Assembly (NCBI GenBank): GCA_030683155.1
Contig: JAUXMV010000108.1
Span: 22,995 to 86,994, forward strand
Length of the DNA: 64,000 bases
Direction: 5' to 3'
Source of the DNA: Bacteroidales bacterium
Lineage (GTDB): Bacteria; Bacteroidota; Bacteroidia; Bacteroidales; F082
Of the stretch, positions 8,148 to 17,270 are shown in pieces. The translations under genes and the position numbers were made by a program. The notes under the pieces were generated by a model. That model did not search any database. It was given only the letters and a program-made list of their open reading frames with translations, and had not been told where the DNA came from. Within the stretch, counting starts at the first letter, position 1. The number at the start of each line of letters is the position of its first letter.

Positions 8148-9761
8148 TTATTGATTTATAGCTTCATTAATTTCGTCAATTGCTCTTTTAAGAACCACAT
8201 CTCTTTCACTTAAATAATCATCAATCGTTGGCTTAACTTCTATGTCAGGCTTCACTCCACTGTTTACAAATCTTTTTTCACTTATTGGATAGCAAATACG
8301 TCTTGTACAAATTCTGGCATATCCTCCACCAGGTAATTCAGATACAACCAACGGAGAACCTGTTGAACCACCTGTTTCTTCCCCAATTAATTTTGGCCTG
8401 TTGGGTACTTCATAAATATTAACCAGAAAATCCTCTGCTGCTGAAAAAGTAAAGCGACTAATTAATATTACTGTAGGACATTCTATCCTTTTTATAGAGT
8501 CAGTAACAGATACCATCAATGGTTTCTCGAAACGCAATGCTTTATTTAAAAAGTAATCTTTATATTCTTCTTTCCAATTTCCATTTGCTTTCCGCACTCC
8601 ATCACCAATTCTTGTTTCCCAAGCATAATTTAGAAAGCTATCCCCTTTCGTTAAGTATTTTTGAAGATGCCATGCAACTTCAGTTGATCCTCCTCCATTT
8701 TTACGCAGGTCTATTATGACCCCTTTTGCATTTTCTATCTTTTTTGCAATCTCGTCAAATTGTTTAATAGCCTCTTCTTCTGGCCAAAACCGATTAAAAC
8801 CAATTATTGCAATATTATTTTCTGCCCATTCCAAATCAACTAAATTTCTTGCATAGCCGCGAGACACACCCCAATATTCATCATTTGGAGTTCTTGTAGC
8901 TTCTCCATTTCTTTTCAAAACAATTTTTTCCGTTGATCCATCTACTCTTCTAATTGTTCCATTAAACATTTGTTCCTTTAAGCCACCTTGGATTCTAATT
9001 ACTGATTGCATCCACAAATGTTGTTCTGTTGATGCTGAAATATAAGGGAATACCATGTTTTTTAAATACTTATCAATTGGAATGTCATCTATTTCAATTA
9101 ATTCTGCCCCAATCCATGTTGAGTCAAGATTAGCATTTTTTCTTACATGGGTTATATATATCTTTTTATTAAAATCCTGCAATGCTATTGGGATATAGTC
9201 TGTATAAGCAAAGAATTGTCCACCATCAAAAACTTGTGTATGCCCGTCCTTCAATGTTGCAAGAAATCTGGTCAATAATTGATAATACTCATAATCATTT
9301 GTTGTTGCCAGCACTTCTGGAATTAGTGTTTTATATAGGCTGTCCAGATCAAACGTCAGTAGATCCATATTTACAAAATTATATTTTGTTTCAGACCATA
9401 TTTGACTAATCCAATAGAGCTTTTCTTGATCTGTTATTTTATTCGGCAGGTTCTTTATTCCAACAATTTCTGTATAGGCTGTATCTTTGGAGCTAAGAAT
9501 AATTTTAAATCTGATCGTATCGTTGTTGCCAACAAAAAATGAAATTGTGTCTGTATCTGTTTGAAATACAACTTCATTCCTTTCATTCGCACAATAAACT
9601 TTTAATCGGTCAGGTTTTATTTCAGGAGTTATTCTCCAATCTGTTTGTTTACCATTTACATAAACCCTTATGTTTGATTTTGTAGAATTGATTATTTCGG
9701 TTTTCTTAACTCCCGTACTAAAAAGCAGCATCAATGGAACAATAAATAATAGTTTTTTCAT
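8148..9761 (-). CDS. S41 family (tail-specific protease-like) peptidase
   Basis: Secreted or membrane-anchored serine peptidase homologue of 537 residues. An N-terminal hydrophobic segment (1-17) is followed by a domain of unknown type, then a tricorn-core region with LKDGHTQVF, a PDZ-like middle (GAELIEIDD), and the S41 domain with GVIIDLRKNGGGS and the nucleophile S440 in FTFSAAEDF. The C-terminal GVKPDIEV is also typical of the family. Its base composition is clearly more A+T-rich than the transporter genes on either side, and it sits between the barrel and the ATPase of what otherwise looks like one cluster. It may be a later insertion. Substrate unknown. Confidence 0.88.
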   Translation of the reverse strand: MKKLLFIVPLMLLFSTGVKKTEIINSTKSNIRVYVNGKQTDWRITPEIKPDRLKVYCANERNEVVFQTDTDTISFFVGNNDTIRFKIILSSKDTAYTEIVGIKNLPNKITDQEKLYWISQIWSETKYNFVNMDLLTFDLDSLYKTLIPEVLATTNDYEYYQLLTRFLATLKDGHTQVFDGGQFFAYTDYIPIALQDFNKKIYITHVRKNANLDSTWIGAELIEIDDIPIDKYLKNMVFPYISASTEQHLWMQSVIRIQGGLKEQMFNGTIRRVDGSTEKIVLKRNGEATRTPNDEYWGVSRGYARNLVDLEWAENNIAIIGFNRFWPEEEAIKQFDEIAKKIENAKGVIIDLRKNGGGSTEVAWHLQKYLTKGDSFLNYAWETRIGDGVRKANGNWKEEYKDYFLNKALRFEKPLMVSVTDSIKRIECPTVILISRFTFSAAEDFLVNIYEVPNRPKLIGEETGGSTGSPLVVSELPGGGYARICTRRICYPISEKRFVNSGVKPDIEVKPTIDDYLSERDVVLKRAIDEINEAINQ

Positions 9762-9834
9762 ATGAATATTACGTTTTTGTTAATGTCATGCAACTGTATT
9801 TCTATTCAATTTTCTTGTGTCTCTTACAATTTTT

Positions 9835-10977
9835 TCAGTGGTTATAAACAAACATTATTTGAATTCCTTTGCCTGCAAACATGCTTCCTGACTCAGCCTG
9901 ATTGGGGATCAGATATTGTTTTGGATTCCACCAACCCATCAGATGCAGATCGACTTTGCTGAATTTTCGTTGAAAACTGATAAAATTATAGGTGTTATTG
10001 CCCGACCAATCATAGTAGATAATGGCATTCAGATTGTCGAACATGCTGAATGGATAGGAAATCGTCAAGCCTGAAAAAGCCAGGCCGTTGGTGAGATCAA
10101 TACGTTTTTCGCCGGTTGTGACAGCCAATTGTTCGACCATGACATGCAGGCCGTTTCCAAGACCAAAGGTGTAATCAGCGCCAATATTTGCAAGCAATTG
10201 ATTTGTAACAAGATTCATGTCTTTGTTTTTGTGGATGTAGGCAGCTTCAAACCAAAGACCGACGCCAAGATCCCATTTCCCGTCAAGACCAATTCTGTTT
10301 TCGGTAATTTCATCAAAGACAGGAAGCTCAAAGGCATTTTCACGACTGTCGGCAACACGATGATGATAGGATATTGCGATTTCACCCCGTTTCAAAGGCT
10401 GTTGAAAACGACCTCCAAACTCAGGAAAACTGCCGTTTGATTTGATCAGCTCCCAGGTTTTTGGTTTGTCGGAAGGATAAAGCACCCAAAGCCACAGGTT
10501 GGCATTGTTGAGAAAATAGTAGCGCCCGAGCAAACCCCACACGCCATCAGTCAATTGCAGAGGGTCGCGTGGATCAACCTTGTCAAACCACATCAAGGGG
10601 CGCAACATGGAAGCGGAACCAAAATTGATTTTTTGCAGTCCTAATCTTAGCTCAAGCTGATCGCCCGAATACCGCGCCCAAAAGCGATAAGGCTTCAGGT
10701 TGGCATCGGCTGAAACTGAGTCGAAATTGAAAAAATTCAAAGCCCCATTGATGTTGGCCGATGCTTCAAAGTCGAATAGATTTTTCTTCTTTTGGATTTT
10801 GTAATTCAGTTGAGGGATATAACGGACGCCTGTCCATACCAGCTTCTCATCGTTCAATCCGGCCCATGCCGAAGCCTGTCCGGCAAAAGAAAGCGACTTT
10901 TCTTCCTGTGCACTGCAAGTGATTTGAAACGTCAGAAAGATCACTAATAATATCGTTTTTAGATAGACAGACATCAT
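9835..10977 (-). CDS. Outer membrane beta-barrel of the TetR/ABC cluster
   Basis: I chose ATG 10977 because it lies one base beyond the TetR stop, is preceded by AAAGGA, and opens directly on a signal peptide (MMSVYLKTILLVIFLTFQ, cut near CSAQ). The remaining 360 residues are amphipathic strands with many aromatic girdle residues and a short aromatic C-terminus (IQIMFVYNH), as in outer-membrane channels. No specific family is recognised; by context it resembles the DUF1302-like barrels that accompany LolA-like proteins in other phyla, but this is inference. Translation is coupled to the TetR gene, so the repressor probably controls it. Confidence 0.75.
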   Translation of the reverse strand: MMSVYLKTILLVIFLTFQITCSAQEEKSLSFAGQASAWAGLNDEKLVWTGVRYIPQLNYKIQKKKNLFDFEASANINGALNFFNFDSVSADANLKPYRFWARYSGDQLELRLGLQKINFGSASMLRPLMWFDKVDPRDPLQLTDGVWGLLGRYYFLNNANLWLWVLYPSDKPKTWELIKSNGSFPEFGGRFQQPLKRGEIAISYHHRVADSRENAFELPVFDEITENRIGLDGKWDLGVGLWFEAAYIHKNKDMNLVTNQLLANIGADYTFGLGNGLHVMVEQLAVTTGEKRIDLTNGLAFSGLTISYPFSMFDNLNAIIYYDWSGNNTYNFISFQRKFSKVDLHLMGWWNPKQYLIPNQAESGSMFAGKGIQIMFVYNH

Positions 10978-10978
10978 T

Positions 10979-11557
10979 CTATTCCTTTGAAGCGTAGGGT
11001 GAAATACCATATGCAAACAACTTGGTCATTTCCATAACGACCTCCTGAGGGCCTCCGCAAAGCTGCATGAGATAGGCATCGTTGAGCAAATCGGCGAGTT
11101 TCTGAGAAAGATAAAGAAAGACTTCCGGCTTAAAATCCTTGCGAAAAACGCCTTTTTCCTGAGCTGCCTTATAATCGTTGATGATTTCCTCCCATAATGA
11201 AGCCGTCTTTTCAGCAATATACTGTTTCAATCCGTAGGTTTCATCTGCATAAAAATCATTCAAAAATTCCTTACTAATGTCATCGACCGACTCAGATTTT
11301 ATCTTTAGCAAATTCTCCATCTTTACCGCTGCTGTTGTGTCGGCAGCCATGATCACCTTAAATTGAAGCAGTCCCTTTTCAATTTCTGCATCGTAAACAG
11401 CCTTTGCCAATGTGGTTTTATCAGGGTAGTATCTGTAGAAAGTCATTTTACTGATGCCGGCAGCTTTGCAGATTTCTTCAACCGAAACCCTTCGAAAACC
11501 GTATTTCCAGAAAAGCTCACGGCCGGATTGCAGGATTGCTTGTTGCTTTTTAGTCAT
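10979..11557 (-). CDS. TetR/AcrR family transcriptional regulator
   Basis: The 192-residue protein begins with the classical TetR DNA-binding domain: TKKQQAILQSGRELFWKYG, then RRVSVEEICKAAGISKMTF and YRYYPDKTTL (residues 1-55). The C-terminal helical domain (60-190) should bind an unknown ligand. It is the first gene of the minus-strand cluster with the outer-membrane barrel, and a 10-bp inverted repeat overlaps its promoter, so autorepression is likely. Regulators of this class usually respond to hydrophobic compounds or envelope stress; here the ligand may be what the ABC/LolA system handles. Confidence 0.92.
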   Translation of the reverse strand: MTKKQQAILQSGRELFWKYGFRRVSVEEICKAAGISKMTFYRYYPDKTTLAKAVYDAEIEKGLLQFKVIMAADTTAAVKMENLLKIKSESVDDISKEFLNDFYADETYGLKQYIAEKTASLWEEIINDYKAAQEKGVFRKDFKPEVFLYLSQKLADLLNDAYLMQLCGGPQEVVMEMTKLFAYGISPYASKE

Positions 11558-11580
11558 CTTTATACATGATTAGTCTACAT

Positions 11581-11626
11581 ATTACGAATAAAGTACAATA
11601 TTACAATATTCGTAATCTTTTGTCAA
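11581..11626 (-). promoter_or_regulatory. TetR promoter with overlapping inverted-repeat operator
   Basis: ATTACGAATA (11581-11590) and TATTCGTAAT (11607-11616) form a perfect 10-bp inverted repeat with a 16-base spacer. On the minus strand TTGACA (complement of 11621-11626) and TAATAT (complement of 11598-11603) stand 17 bases apart. The -10 lies between the operator arms, and one arm sits inside the promoter spacer. The gene starts 24 bases further. TTGACA/TAATAT is the textbook sigma-70 form and unusual for Bacteroidota. Confidence 0.65.
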
Positions 11627-11770
11627 GGGAAAAATGAGAAAAATTAAATGTTTCTTAAAAAAAACGGGAATAAACAAAAAAGCCTGCCACAAAAATATTT
11701 GCAGACATACTTTCTTGAATAATACCATTCGTGCTTACCTCAAAGAGGTCATACGTTTTTAAGAATAAAT

Positions 11771-11900
11771 TCTTTGTGTAACTCTGTGCCTCTGTGCAAT
11801 AGCCTCTGAATTCCACTACATCAAAACATATAACCAAAAACTTTGTGTCACTCTGTGCCTCCTTTGTGGCACTCTGTGCAACAGCTCTGTCACAAAGAGA
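11771..11900. repeat. CTTTGTGTNACTCTGTGCC-type repeats
   Basis: The word CTTTGTGTAACTCTGTGCC (from 11772) returns as CTTTGTGTCACTCTGTGCC (from 11841), followed by CTTTGTGGCACTCTGTGC and then the reverse form CTCTGTCACAAAGAG. I know this word family as a widespread interspersed micro-repeat in environmental bacterial genomes. It lies just beyond the last gene of the glucan locus. Function unknown. Confidence 0.6.
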
Positions 11901-11956
11901 TATCGATTCAGAATTAACAAAAGAAATCCTTTGGATATCACATTCCCAAACCCCTC

Positions 11957-14626
11957 TTAATCAACAATTTTAATCAATCTTACGGCATCGAGCATAAAGG
12001 TGTTCACATCGAAATTCATATTTTCATTTTCGGGGGATATGAAATCAAGCGAAAGATTGTTTCGTCCTTTTTGCAGTGGCACATTCAACATATTGCTGTA
12101 GCCCCAGTTTGACCATTCATCGATTCCGCGCTGAGGCAAGACTACCGCACCAACGCTTTCCGAATTGGCAAAAAGTGTACGGATGCCACATTTATTGTCT
12201 GTATTCACAGGTCCTGAGCCATTGGAATACCTGAAAGAAATGGCATAAATGGCTGTTTCATCAACATTTACAGTAAAGCTGAAACGTGTATTTTCGGTTT
12301 TGGTGAAGGCTGCAAAGCCCTTGCCAGTGAAGCCTCTGTAGGGCAAAGCTGACGAAGGAGCAAAATCTTCTGCCTGAATTTCTATCAAAGCATTTTTTGG
12401 AAATCGCAAAAGAGGTTCACAGGAAAATGATTCAAGCTTGTCGCTGTTCAAAGCCGTCACCATGTATTCCTCAAAAGCCGCAACCGGACCGAGACTTAAT
12501 TCACGCTGAGATGTTCTTGTAAGTTCAACGCCATTGCGATAAACAACAAATTCAGCATTTTCATCCGGATGCGAAATAATGAGTGTTTCGTTAACAATTT
12601 CGCATGCAGGCGCAAGGGCAGAGAAGGGTACTTCAGTTTTGTTGAAAGAATGTTGCATCCTGCTTCCACCCATTTTGATGATCAGTTTGTGATGACCTGT
12701 GAGTTCGGCAGGAATGAAGTGACGATCAGTTTTTTCTCCGTCAAGCTCGAAAGAAAGCACCTCATGGCCTGTGCCAACAACTTCAATATCAAGCGTAGCA
12801 TTGCGATACGGGAAAGCCTTCAGCGATTTGTTTCCATGAAGCGTTTCAGGTATAAAAGGCTTAAAATGAAGCCCGTCAACCTGATAATCCATGCCAAAAT
12901 AAACCTTTAAAACCAATGAAATGTTGGCAGCCACACTCCACAACTGACGATCGGAATTGATGGCCGTTCCTTTATAATCGCCAGTGGTGGCTACGAAATT
13001 CTCTTTATTCGTTGCAAAGAGAGCAGCTTGTCTGTAGATGGAAGCGATACTTTGAATTACAGCGGCTTCATTCTTTGTTTTTGCAGCTGCGAGGATCCAA
13101 TAGCCCTGCACAAAAGGCCAGATTCCATTGTTGTGATAGGGTTGAATGCCCGGAATCTGCGGCCATATTGAAGGAATTCCAAATTCCGAAACAGGGGTTG
13201 ATGCAACAATTTTCTGCTGTCTTTCAGCATCCGGAATATCAAAAAGTATGGACAAAGCCTCACCAAGTGCTTCCGCTCTTGGAGAAACGATCATGTGGTT
13301 TCTGCCATAGATATATTGCGCGTAATAGCCTTTTTCAGGCATCCAAAGCTGATCGTTCATGCCATTTTTCACCCTCGAGGCCATTGACTCATAGGCTTCA
13401 TAAGGCTGATTGAGTTGCTTTGCCATCATGGCCAGAATGCGGTTCATCTGATAATGTGCGGCATTGGTTCCAAGATTTTGTGACATATAAATATCCACCG
13501 GAAGCATCCATTTCGGATAGGTTTGTTCGCGCCAGTCGAGGAAGGAAGACTCGCCAAAATATAAACCTGTCTTGTCATTAAAGGCCACTTTTAAATCATC
13601 ATTCCACGTGTTTTGCAAAATCTCAAATGCCTCTTCGAGCCAGTTTTGATCACCGGTAACAAGATATACTTCCCAGGCTGCAATGGCCCAAACGGTGCGG
13701 TCGGTCGAAGCAGGCCACGACCCGCCGGTACCGGTATCCTGAATGATCCGCTTGTTTTTCACTTTGTGCATCAGACTTGCCTTTGAGGCTTCAGGATGCA
13801 TGGCCGCAAAAGCCAGATGAATGGCATAACTGATGTCGCGCGTCCAGACGCCCCCCCACTCTTTTCCGGCCATAAATGCGCCATCGGGACGGATATTCAA
13901 CAGCATCTCATCAATTGACATGCGGTAAAGTGCGTCTATAAGTGATTGATCAGAAGTATATTGTGGAAATCCGGAAATATCCTGCGACAGTTTCCATGTT
14001 CTATCAGCGACTTTAACACCGTCGGGATTCATGTTGATTTCTAGCTCAAAGATGCCATCTCCATCAGGATCTTTTAGTTTATAGCCATCATTGTTCAGCA
14101 GATTTTCAAAGTCCCATGACAAGGCACTCGTTCCGCCGGCAATGAAAACACCTTTGAAATCTTCCTTATACAATCGGTCGCCATTAAAGAAAGTGAAATA
14201 ACCATCGGTTTCAAAAGCTTCAAACACATGGCGCATATCAAGTCTGATTTTCCAGATTGTATTCACCGGAATATAGCCTTCAATGTCAATGGTATCAATG
14301 GATTGCTCGCCAAAACGAATCAGCGGAGAGACACTTAGTCCGTTTTCAGGCCGGAGGGTGATTAGGTGATCCTTGCCGGGAAGCATTTCATTGTCGCGGC
14401 TGTTGATGCTGAACTTGAAACCAAATGTGGCATTCAAAAAAGCATTGACCGGGCTTTGGTAATTGGATACGATTTCGTTTTCTGAAACCACTTTTGCAGT
14501 GTAAGGCCCCTGCTCTACCCTGTCAGCATAAACAGTAAATTTCTCTGATTGATAAAGCACCTTGTCTTGTTGACAGGAAGCAAAGAATAGCAGCAAAATC
14601 ATCGGAATTAGGTGGCTTATTTTCAT
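11957..14626 (-). CDS. Lipoprotein (alpha/alpha)6 glycoside hydrolase, MGH1/GH63-like
   Basis: A predicted surface or periplasmic glycosidase of 889 residues. The signal peptide ends in a lipobox (LLFFASC), so it is membrane-anchored. A beta-rich N-terminal domain (about 25-220) precedes the six-hairpin catalytic barrel (about 225-610), recognisable from GGVWTRDISYAIHLAF, SWPASTDRTVWAIAAWEVY and NNGIWPFVQGYW. The Asp of WTRD is a likely catalytic acid by analogy with related clans. The C-terminal 250 residues are beta-rich and end in a CBM6/35-like module (IEIQAEDFAP). It lies 4 bases after the GH31 gene. In this locus it probably trims alpha-gluco-oligosaccharides; the exact family is uncertain. 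Confidence 0.75.
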   Translation of the reverse strand: MKISHLIPMILLLFFASCQQDKVLYQSEKFTVYADRVEQGPYTAKVVSENEIVSNYQSPVNAFLNATFGFKFSINSRDNEMLPGKDHLITLRPENGLSVSPLIRFGEQSIDTIDIEGYIPVNTIWKIRLDMRHVFEAFETDGYFTFFNGDRLYKEDFKGVFIAGGTSALSWDFENLLNNDGYKLKDPDGDGIFELEINMNPDGVKVADRTWKLSQDISGFPQYTSDQSLIDALYRMSIDEMLLNIRPDGAFMAGKEWGGVWTRDISYAIHLAFAAMHPEASKASLMHKVKNKRIIQDTGTGGSWPASTDRTVWAIAAWEVYLVTGDQNWLEEAFEILQNTWNDDLKVAFNDKTGLYFGESSFLDWREQTYPKWMLPVDIYMSQNLGTNAAHYQMNRILAMMAKQLNQPYEAYESMASRVKNGMNDQLWMPEKGYYAQYIYGRNHMIVSPRAEALGEALSILFDIPDAERQQKIVASTPVSEFGIPSIWPQIPGIQPYHNNGIWPFVQGYWILAAAKTKNEAAVIQSIASIYRQAALFATNKENFVATTGDYKGTAINSDRQLWSVAANISLVLKVYFGMDYQVDGLHFKPFIPETLHGNKSLKAFPYRNATLDIEVVGTGHEVLSFELDGEKTDRHFIPAELTGHHKLIIKMGGSRMQHSFNKTEVPFSALAPACEIVNETLIISHPDENAEFVVYRNGVELTRTSQRELSLGPVAAFEEYMVTALNSDKLESFSCEPLLRFPKNALIEIQAEDFAPSSALPYRGFTGKGFAAFTKTENTRFSFTVNVDETAIYAISFRYSNGSGPVNTDNKCGIRTLFANSESVGAVVLPQRGIDEWSNWGYSNMLNVPLQKGRNNLSLDFISPENENMNFDVNTFMLDAVRLIKIVD

Positions 14627-14630
14627 GTTA

Positions 14631-17138
14631 TTATTGATTTATCGTTATTTCTTGTTTTAGCAAATCATCTTTCAAAACGATCACACAGACTTTTTCTTTT
14701 TCATCCCATGTCCAGAATGCCTTGTTATGTATTTCATTTACAAAACTTTCGGCTTTAAGGCTATTTCGGCTTTTCAGCTTCTCCCCGTTCAAAGATACGG
14801 TTTTTGGTTTGGCAGGAATATAGGTTTTAAGCACAAAATTTCTGTCAGGTGTCTTTAAAAAACCATTGTTGTAGTAACTGTCTATGCTTATGTTTACAAA
14901 AGATTTCAAATTTTTAGCACTGATTTCTGTCTTTCTGAAAACATCAGATTTGTAATCATTTGTTGTGCCATCATCTTCGTAAAAAACGAAAGATGAAGTG
15001 CGACCTTCAGTAGGAGTAAATACTTCAAAAATAATCGGATAGCCCTTCTTTTCGCCAATATATTGCATCACAGGCATTGTTGGAATGATTGCGCCCTTTT
15101 TTATAAAAACCGGTATTTGTTCCAACTGCGTTTCAATTTCAATCCAGCGTTTTCCTTTGAATACATTTTGTTTATTGTGATAGTCAATCCATTCTCCTTG
15201 TGGCAGATACACATCCTTGGATGTTGCATTTTCTTCAACAACAGGCGCAACAAGCATTTCGGCACCAAGCATAAACTGATACTCAGCTTTGACGGCTTCT
15301 TTATCATCGGGAAACTCAATCAGCATCGCTCTCATCAATGGAAGGCCGCTTTCCCGCGCCTCGCGGGCATAGCTGTAAAAATACGGATGCAACCGATATT
15401 TGAGTTCTATGTTTTTTTTGACGATCGCTTCCGTTTCCGGACCAAAAACCCATGGTTCAACGGCATTATCGCCTTCATGATGTGCTCTGCTCAAGGGGTT
15501 GAACAAGCCAAACTGCATCCATCTGATGTATAATTCAGAGAAAGCGGCGTAATCATGAATATCGCCACAGTAGCCGGAAATGTCAGTTGCCCAGAAAGGA
15601 ATAAGTCCCATTCCGGCCGAAAGCGCCATCGGAATCTGTCCGGCAAGACTGCTCCATCCATCATTGACGTTGTGACCGTTGCCTGCATCGCCGGACCAGC
15701 CAAAAGTATAGCGCTGTAAGCCGGCATAGGCTGAGCGGGTCATCTGAAAAACACGCTGGTTTGGATTGTGTTTTTCGAATTGCTCTGTGACAACTTTGTC
15801 CCAGGTCAGGCCATAAACATTATGGATTTCATCATGCATACCCAAATGATGCTTCATGAACAGGCGATCAACATCCTCTTCATTGCTCCATGCAGGCTCA
15901 CCCATATCCGTCCAGAAACCTTTGACACCAATAGAAACAGGTTTTTGCTGATAATCGCCCCACCAATCAGCAACTTCGGGGAGTGTAAAATCTACGATGC
16001 CACAATTTCCCCCCCAGGGCCAGGGCATGTCGTATGATTTCTTCGTTCTTATATCTTTGGTAAAAAATCCAAGCGAATCGGCTTCATTCCACTGCTTTAC
16101 ATTTGCCTGTGAGATTACAGGATCTTGCGAAACAATCATTTTAAAGCCTTGATCACCGAGGTCTTTAAGCATGGCAGCCGGATTCTGATAGTTATTTTTG
16201 CGCCATTCGAAATCCTGCAGGAATTCTGTCCATCCGATATCCTGATAGATGATATCGCAAGGAATTTTTCTTTTCCTGAACTCATTGGCTACTTCTCTGG
16301 CCTGCATTTCTTTGGTGTACAAACCCCTGCTTTGCGAGAAGCCAAAAGCCCAGTCGGGAGGCATGATAGGTTTACCTGTCAGCACTGTATAACGACCAAT
16401 GATTTGTTTGTAGGAAGGTCCAAAAATGAAATAGAAATACATCTCGCCATCTGGAGCACCAAAACTAATGCGGTCAGGCTGTTTTTCGCCAAAATCAAAG
16501 TGACTCTTATAGGTATTATCAAAAAAGATTCCATAGCCAAAATTGCTCATAAAGAACGGAATACTTTTATAAAGCGGATCTTCATCGGGCGCATAACATG
16601 GTTTGTCGCTGTTCCACATCAGGAAGCTTTTTCCGCGGCGGTTGAGGCTTCCACCCTTTTCGCCAAGACCGAAAATTGCTTCATCCGGTCTGAGGGTCAT
16701 CGAAACCTGCTTGCTTTCGCTTTCGCTGACAAAACCCTCGGCAAGTGTTTCAAGCAGTAACTTCTGGTATTTGTCGTAGAATCTGATCTGAAATGGCGAT
16801 TTGATGATTCTGATGATCAGTTCGCCTGTGTAAATCTCATAACTGCCTGTAAGCTCGGCAAGATTTAGCTTTTGGGGATTGTCAATGTCTTCGCTCAAAA
16901 CAGCAAAGGATTTGTTATTTCGTTGAAACGGTCCATTTTCCATCCATACACTGATGATGCCCGGACTCAATTGCTGAAGCATAACCTGAATGCTGTCGTT
17001 GCACTTAAAAACAGCTTTGTGACCTTCCACCTCAACTGACTCACAGGATTGAAGAATTCTCTTTTCAGATTCCTGTGCAAATGAAGTGTAAAATAGTAGA
17101 AAAGTGATTGTTAGGGCTAACAAATATTTATTTTTCAT
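14631..17138 (-). CDS. GH31 alpha-glucosidase
   Basis: Hydrolyses terminal alpha-glucosidic bonds, probably of isomalto-oligosaccharides in the periplasm. Signal peptide 1-21 (cut after SFA). The N-terminal beta-sandwich includes the GH31 loop IFGLGEKGG, then the TIM barrel with GFSQSRGLYT and IPCDIIYQDIGW. The nucleophile is D411 in FWTDMGEP and the acid/base D484 in WSGDAGNG. A C-terminal DUF5110-like domain closes the 835-residue chain. It follows the GH66 gene by 132 bases and precedes the six-hairpin glycosidase by 4. GH31 plus GH66 is the enzyme pair of known Bacteroides dextran loci. Confidence 0.93.
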   Translation of the reverse strand: MKNKYLLALTITFLLFYTSFAQESEKRILQSCESVEVEGHKAVFKCNDSIQVMLQQLSPGIISVWMENGPFQRNNKSFAVLSEDIDNPQKLNLAELTGSYEIYTGELIIRIIKSPFQIRFYDKYQKLLLETLAEGFVSESESKQVSMTLRPDEAIFGLGEKGGSLNRRGKSFLMWNSDKPCYAPDEDPLYKSIPFFMSNFGYGIFFDNTYKSHFDFGEKQPDRISFGAPDGEMYFYFIFGPSYKQIIGRYTVLTGKPIMPPDWAFGFSQSRGLYTKEMQAREVANEFRKRKIPCDIIYQDIGWTEFLQDFEWRKNNYQNPAAMLKDLGDQGFKMIVSQDPVISQANVKQWNEADSLGFFTKDIRTKKSYDMPWPWGGNCGIVDFTLPEVADWWGDYQQKPVSIGVKGFWTDMGEPAWSNEEDVDRLFMKHHLGMHDEIHNVYGLTWDKVVTEQFEKHNPNQRVFQMTRSAYAGLQRYTFGWSGDAGNGHNVNDGWSSLAGQIPMALSAGMGLIPFWATDISGYCGDIHDYAAFSELYIRWMQFGLFNPLSRAHHEGDNAVEPWVFGPETEAIVKKNIELKYRLHPYFYSYAREARESGLPLMRAMLIEFPDDKEAVKAEYQFMLGAEMLVAPVVEENATSKDVYLPQGEWIDYHNKQNVFKGKRWIEIETQLEQIPVFIKKGAIIPTMPVMQYIGEKKGYPIIFEVFTPTEGRTSSFVFYEDDGTTNDYKSDVFRKTEISAKNLKSFVNISIDSYYNNGFLKTPDRNFVLKTYIPAKPKTVSLNGEKLKSRNSLKAESFVNEIHNKAFWTWDEKEKVCVIVLKDDLLKQEITINQ

Positions 17139-17270
17139 CTCTTTGATTTCTTTGTTTGATTTTGAAAAGGAATTAAACTAAAAGGGCAATTCAGCTTCTT
17201 AATTCATAATAATAAGATGTAAACCGCTTAGAACAGCATAAAATTCCAGCCTTATAAAGCGTTGATCAGA

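Larger units (their letters stand above)
11558..11956. other. Intergenic region between TetR and the glycosidase gene
   Basis: About 400 bases without a gene. The right part (11581-11626) is the TetR operator and promoter. The left part (11771-11900) consists mostly of degenerate repeats. A short minus-strand open frame running through the repeats is not believed to be coding. Confidence 0.6.

Noticed and set aside
11655..11837. Short minus-strand open frame between TetR and the glycosidase gene
   Set aside because: It runs through the CTTTGTG-type repeats and has no family features.
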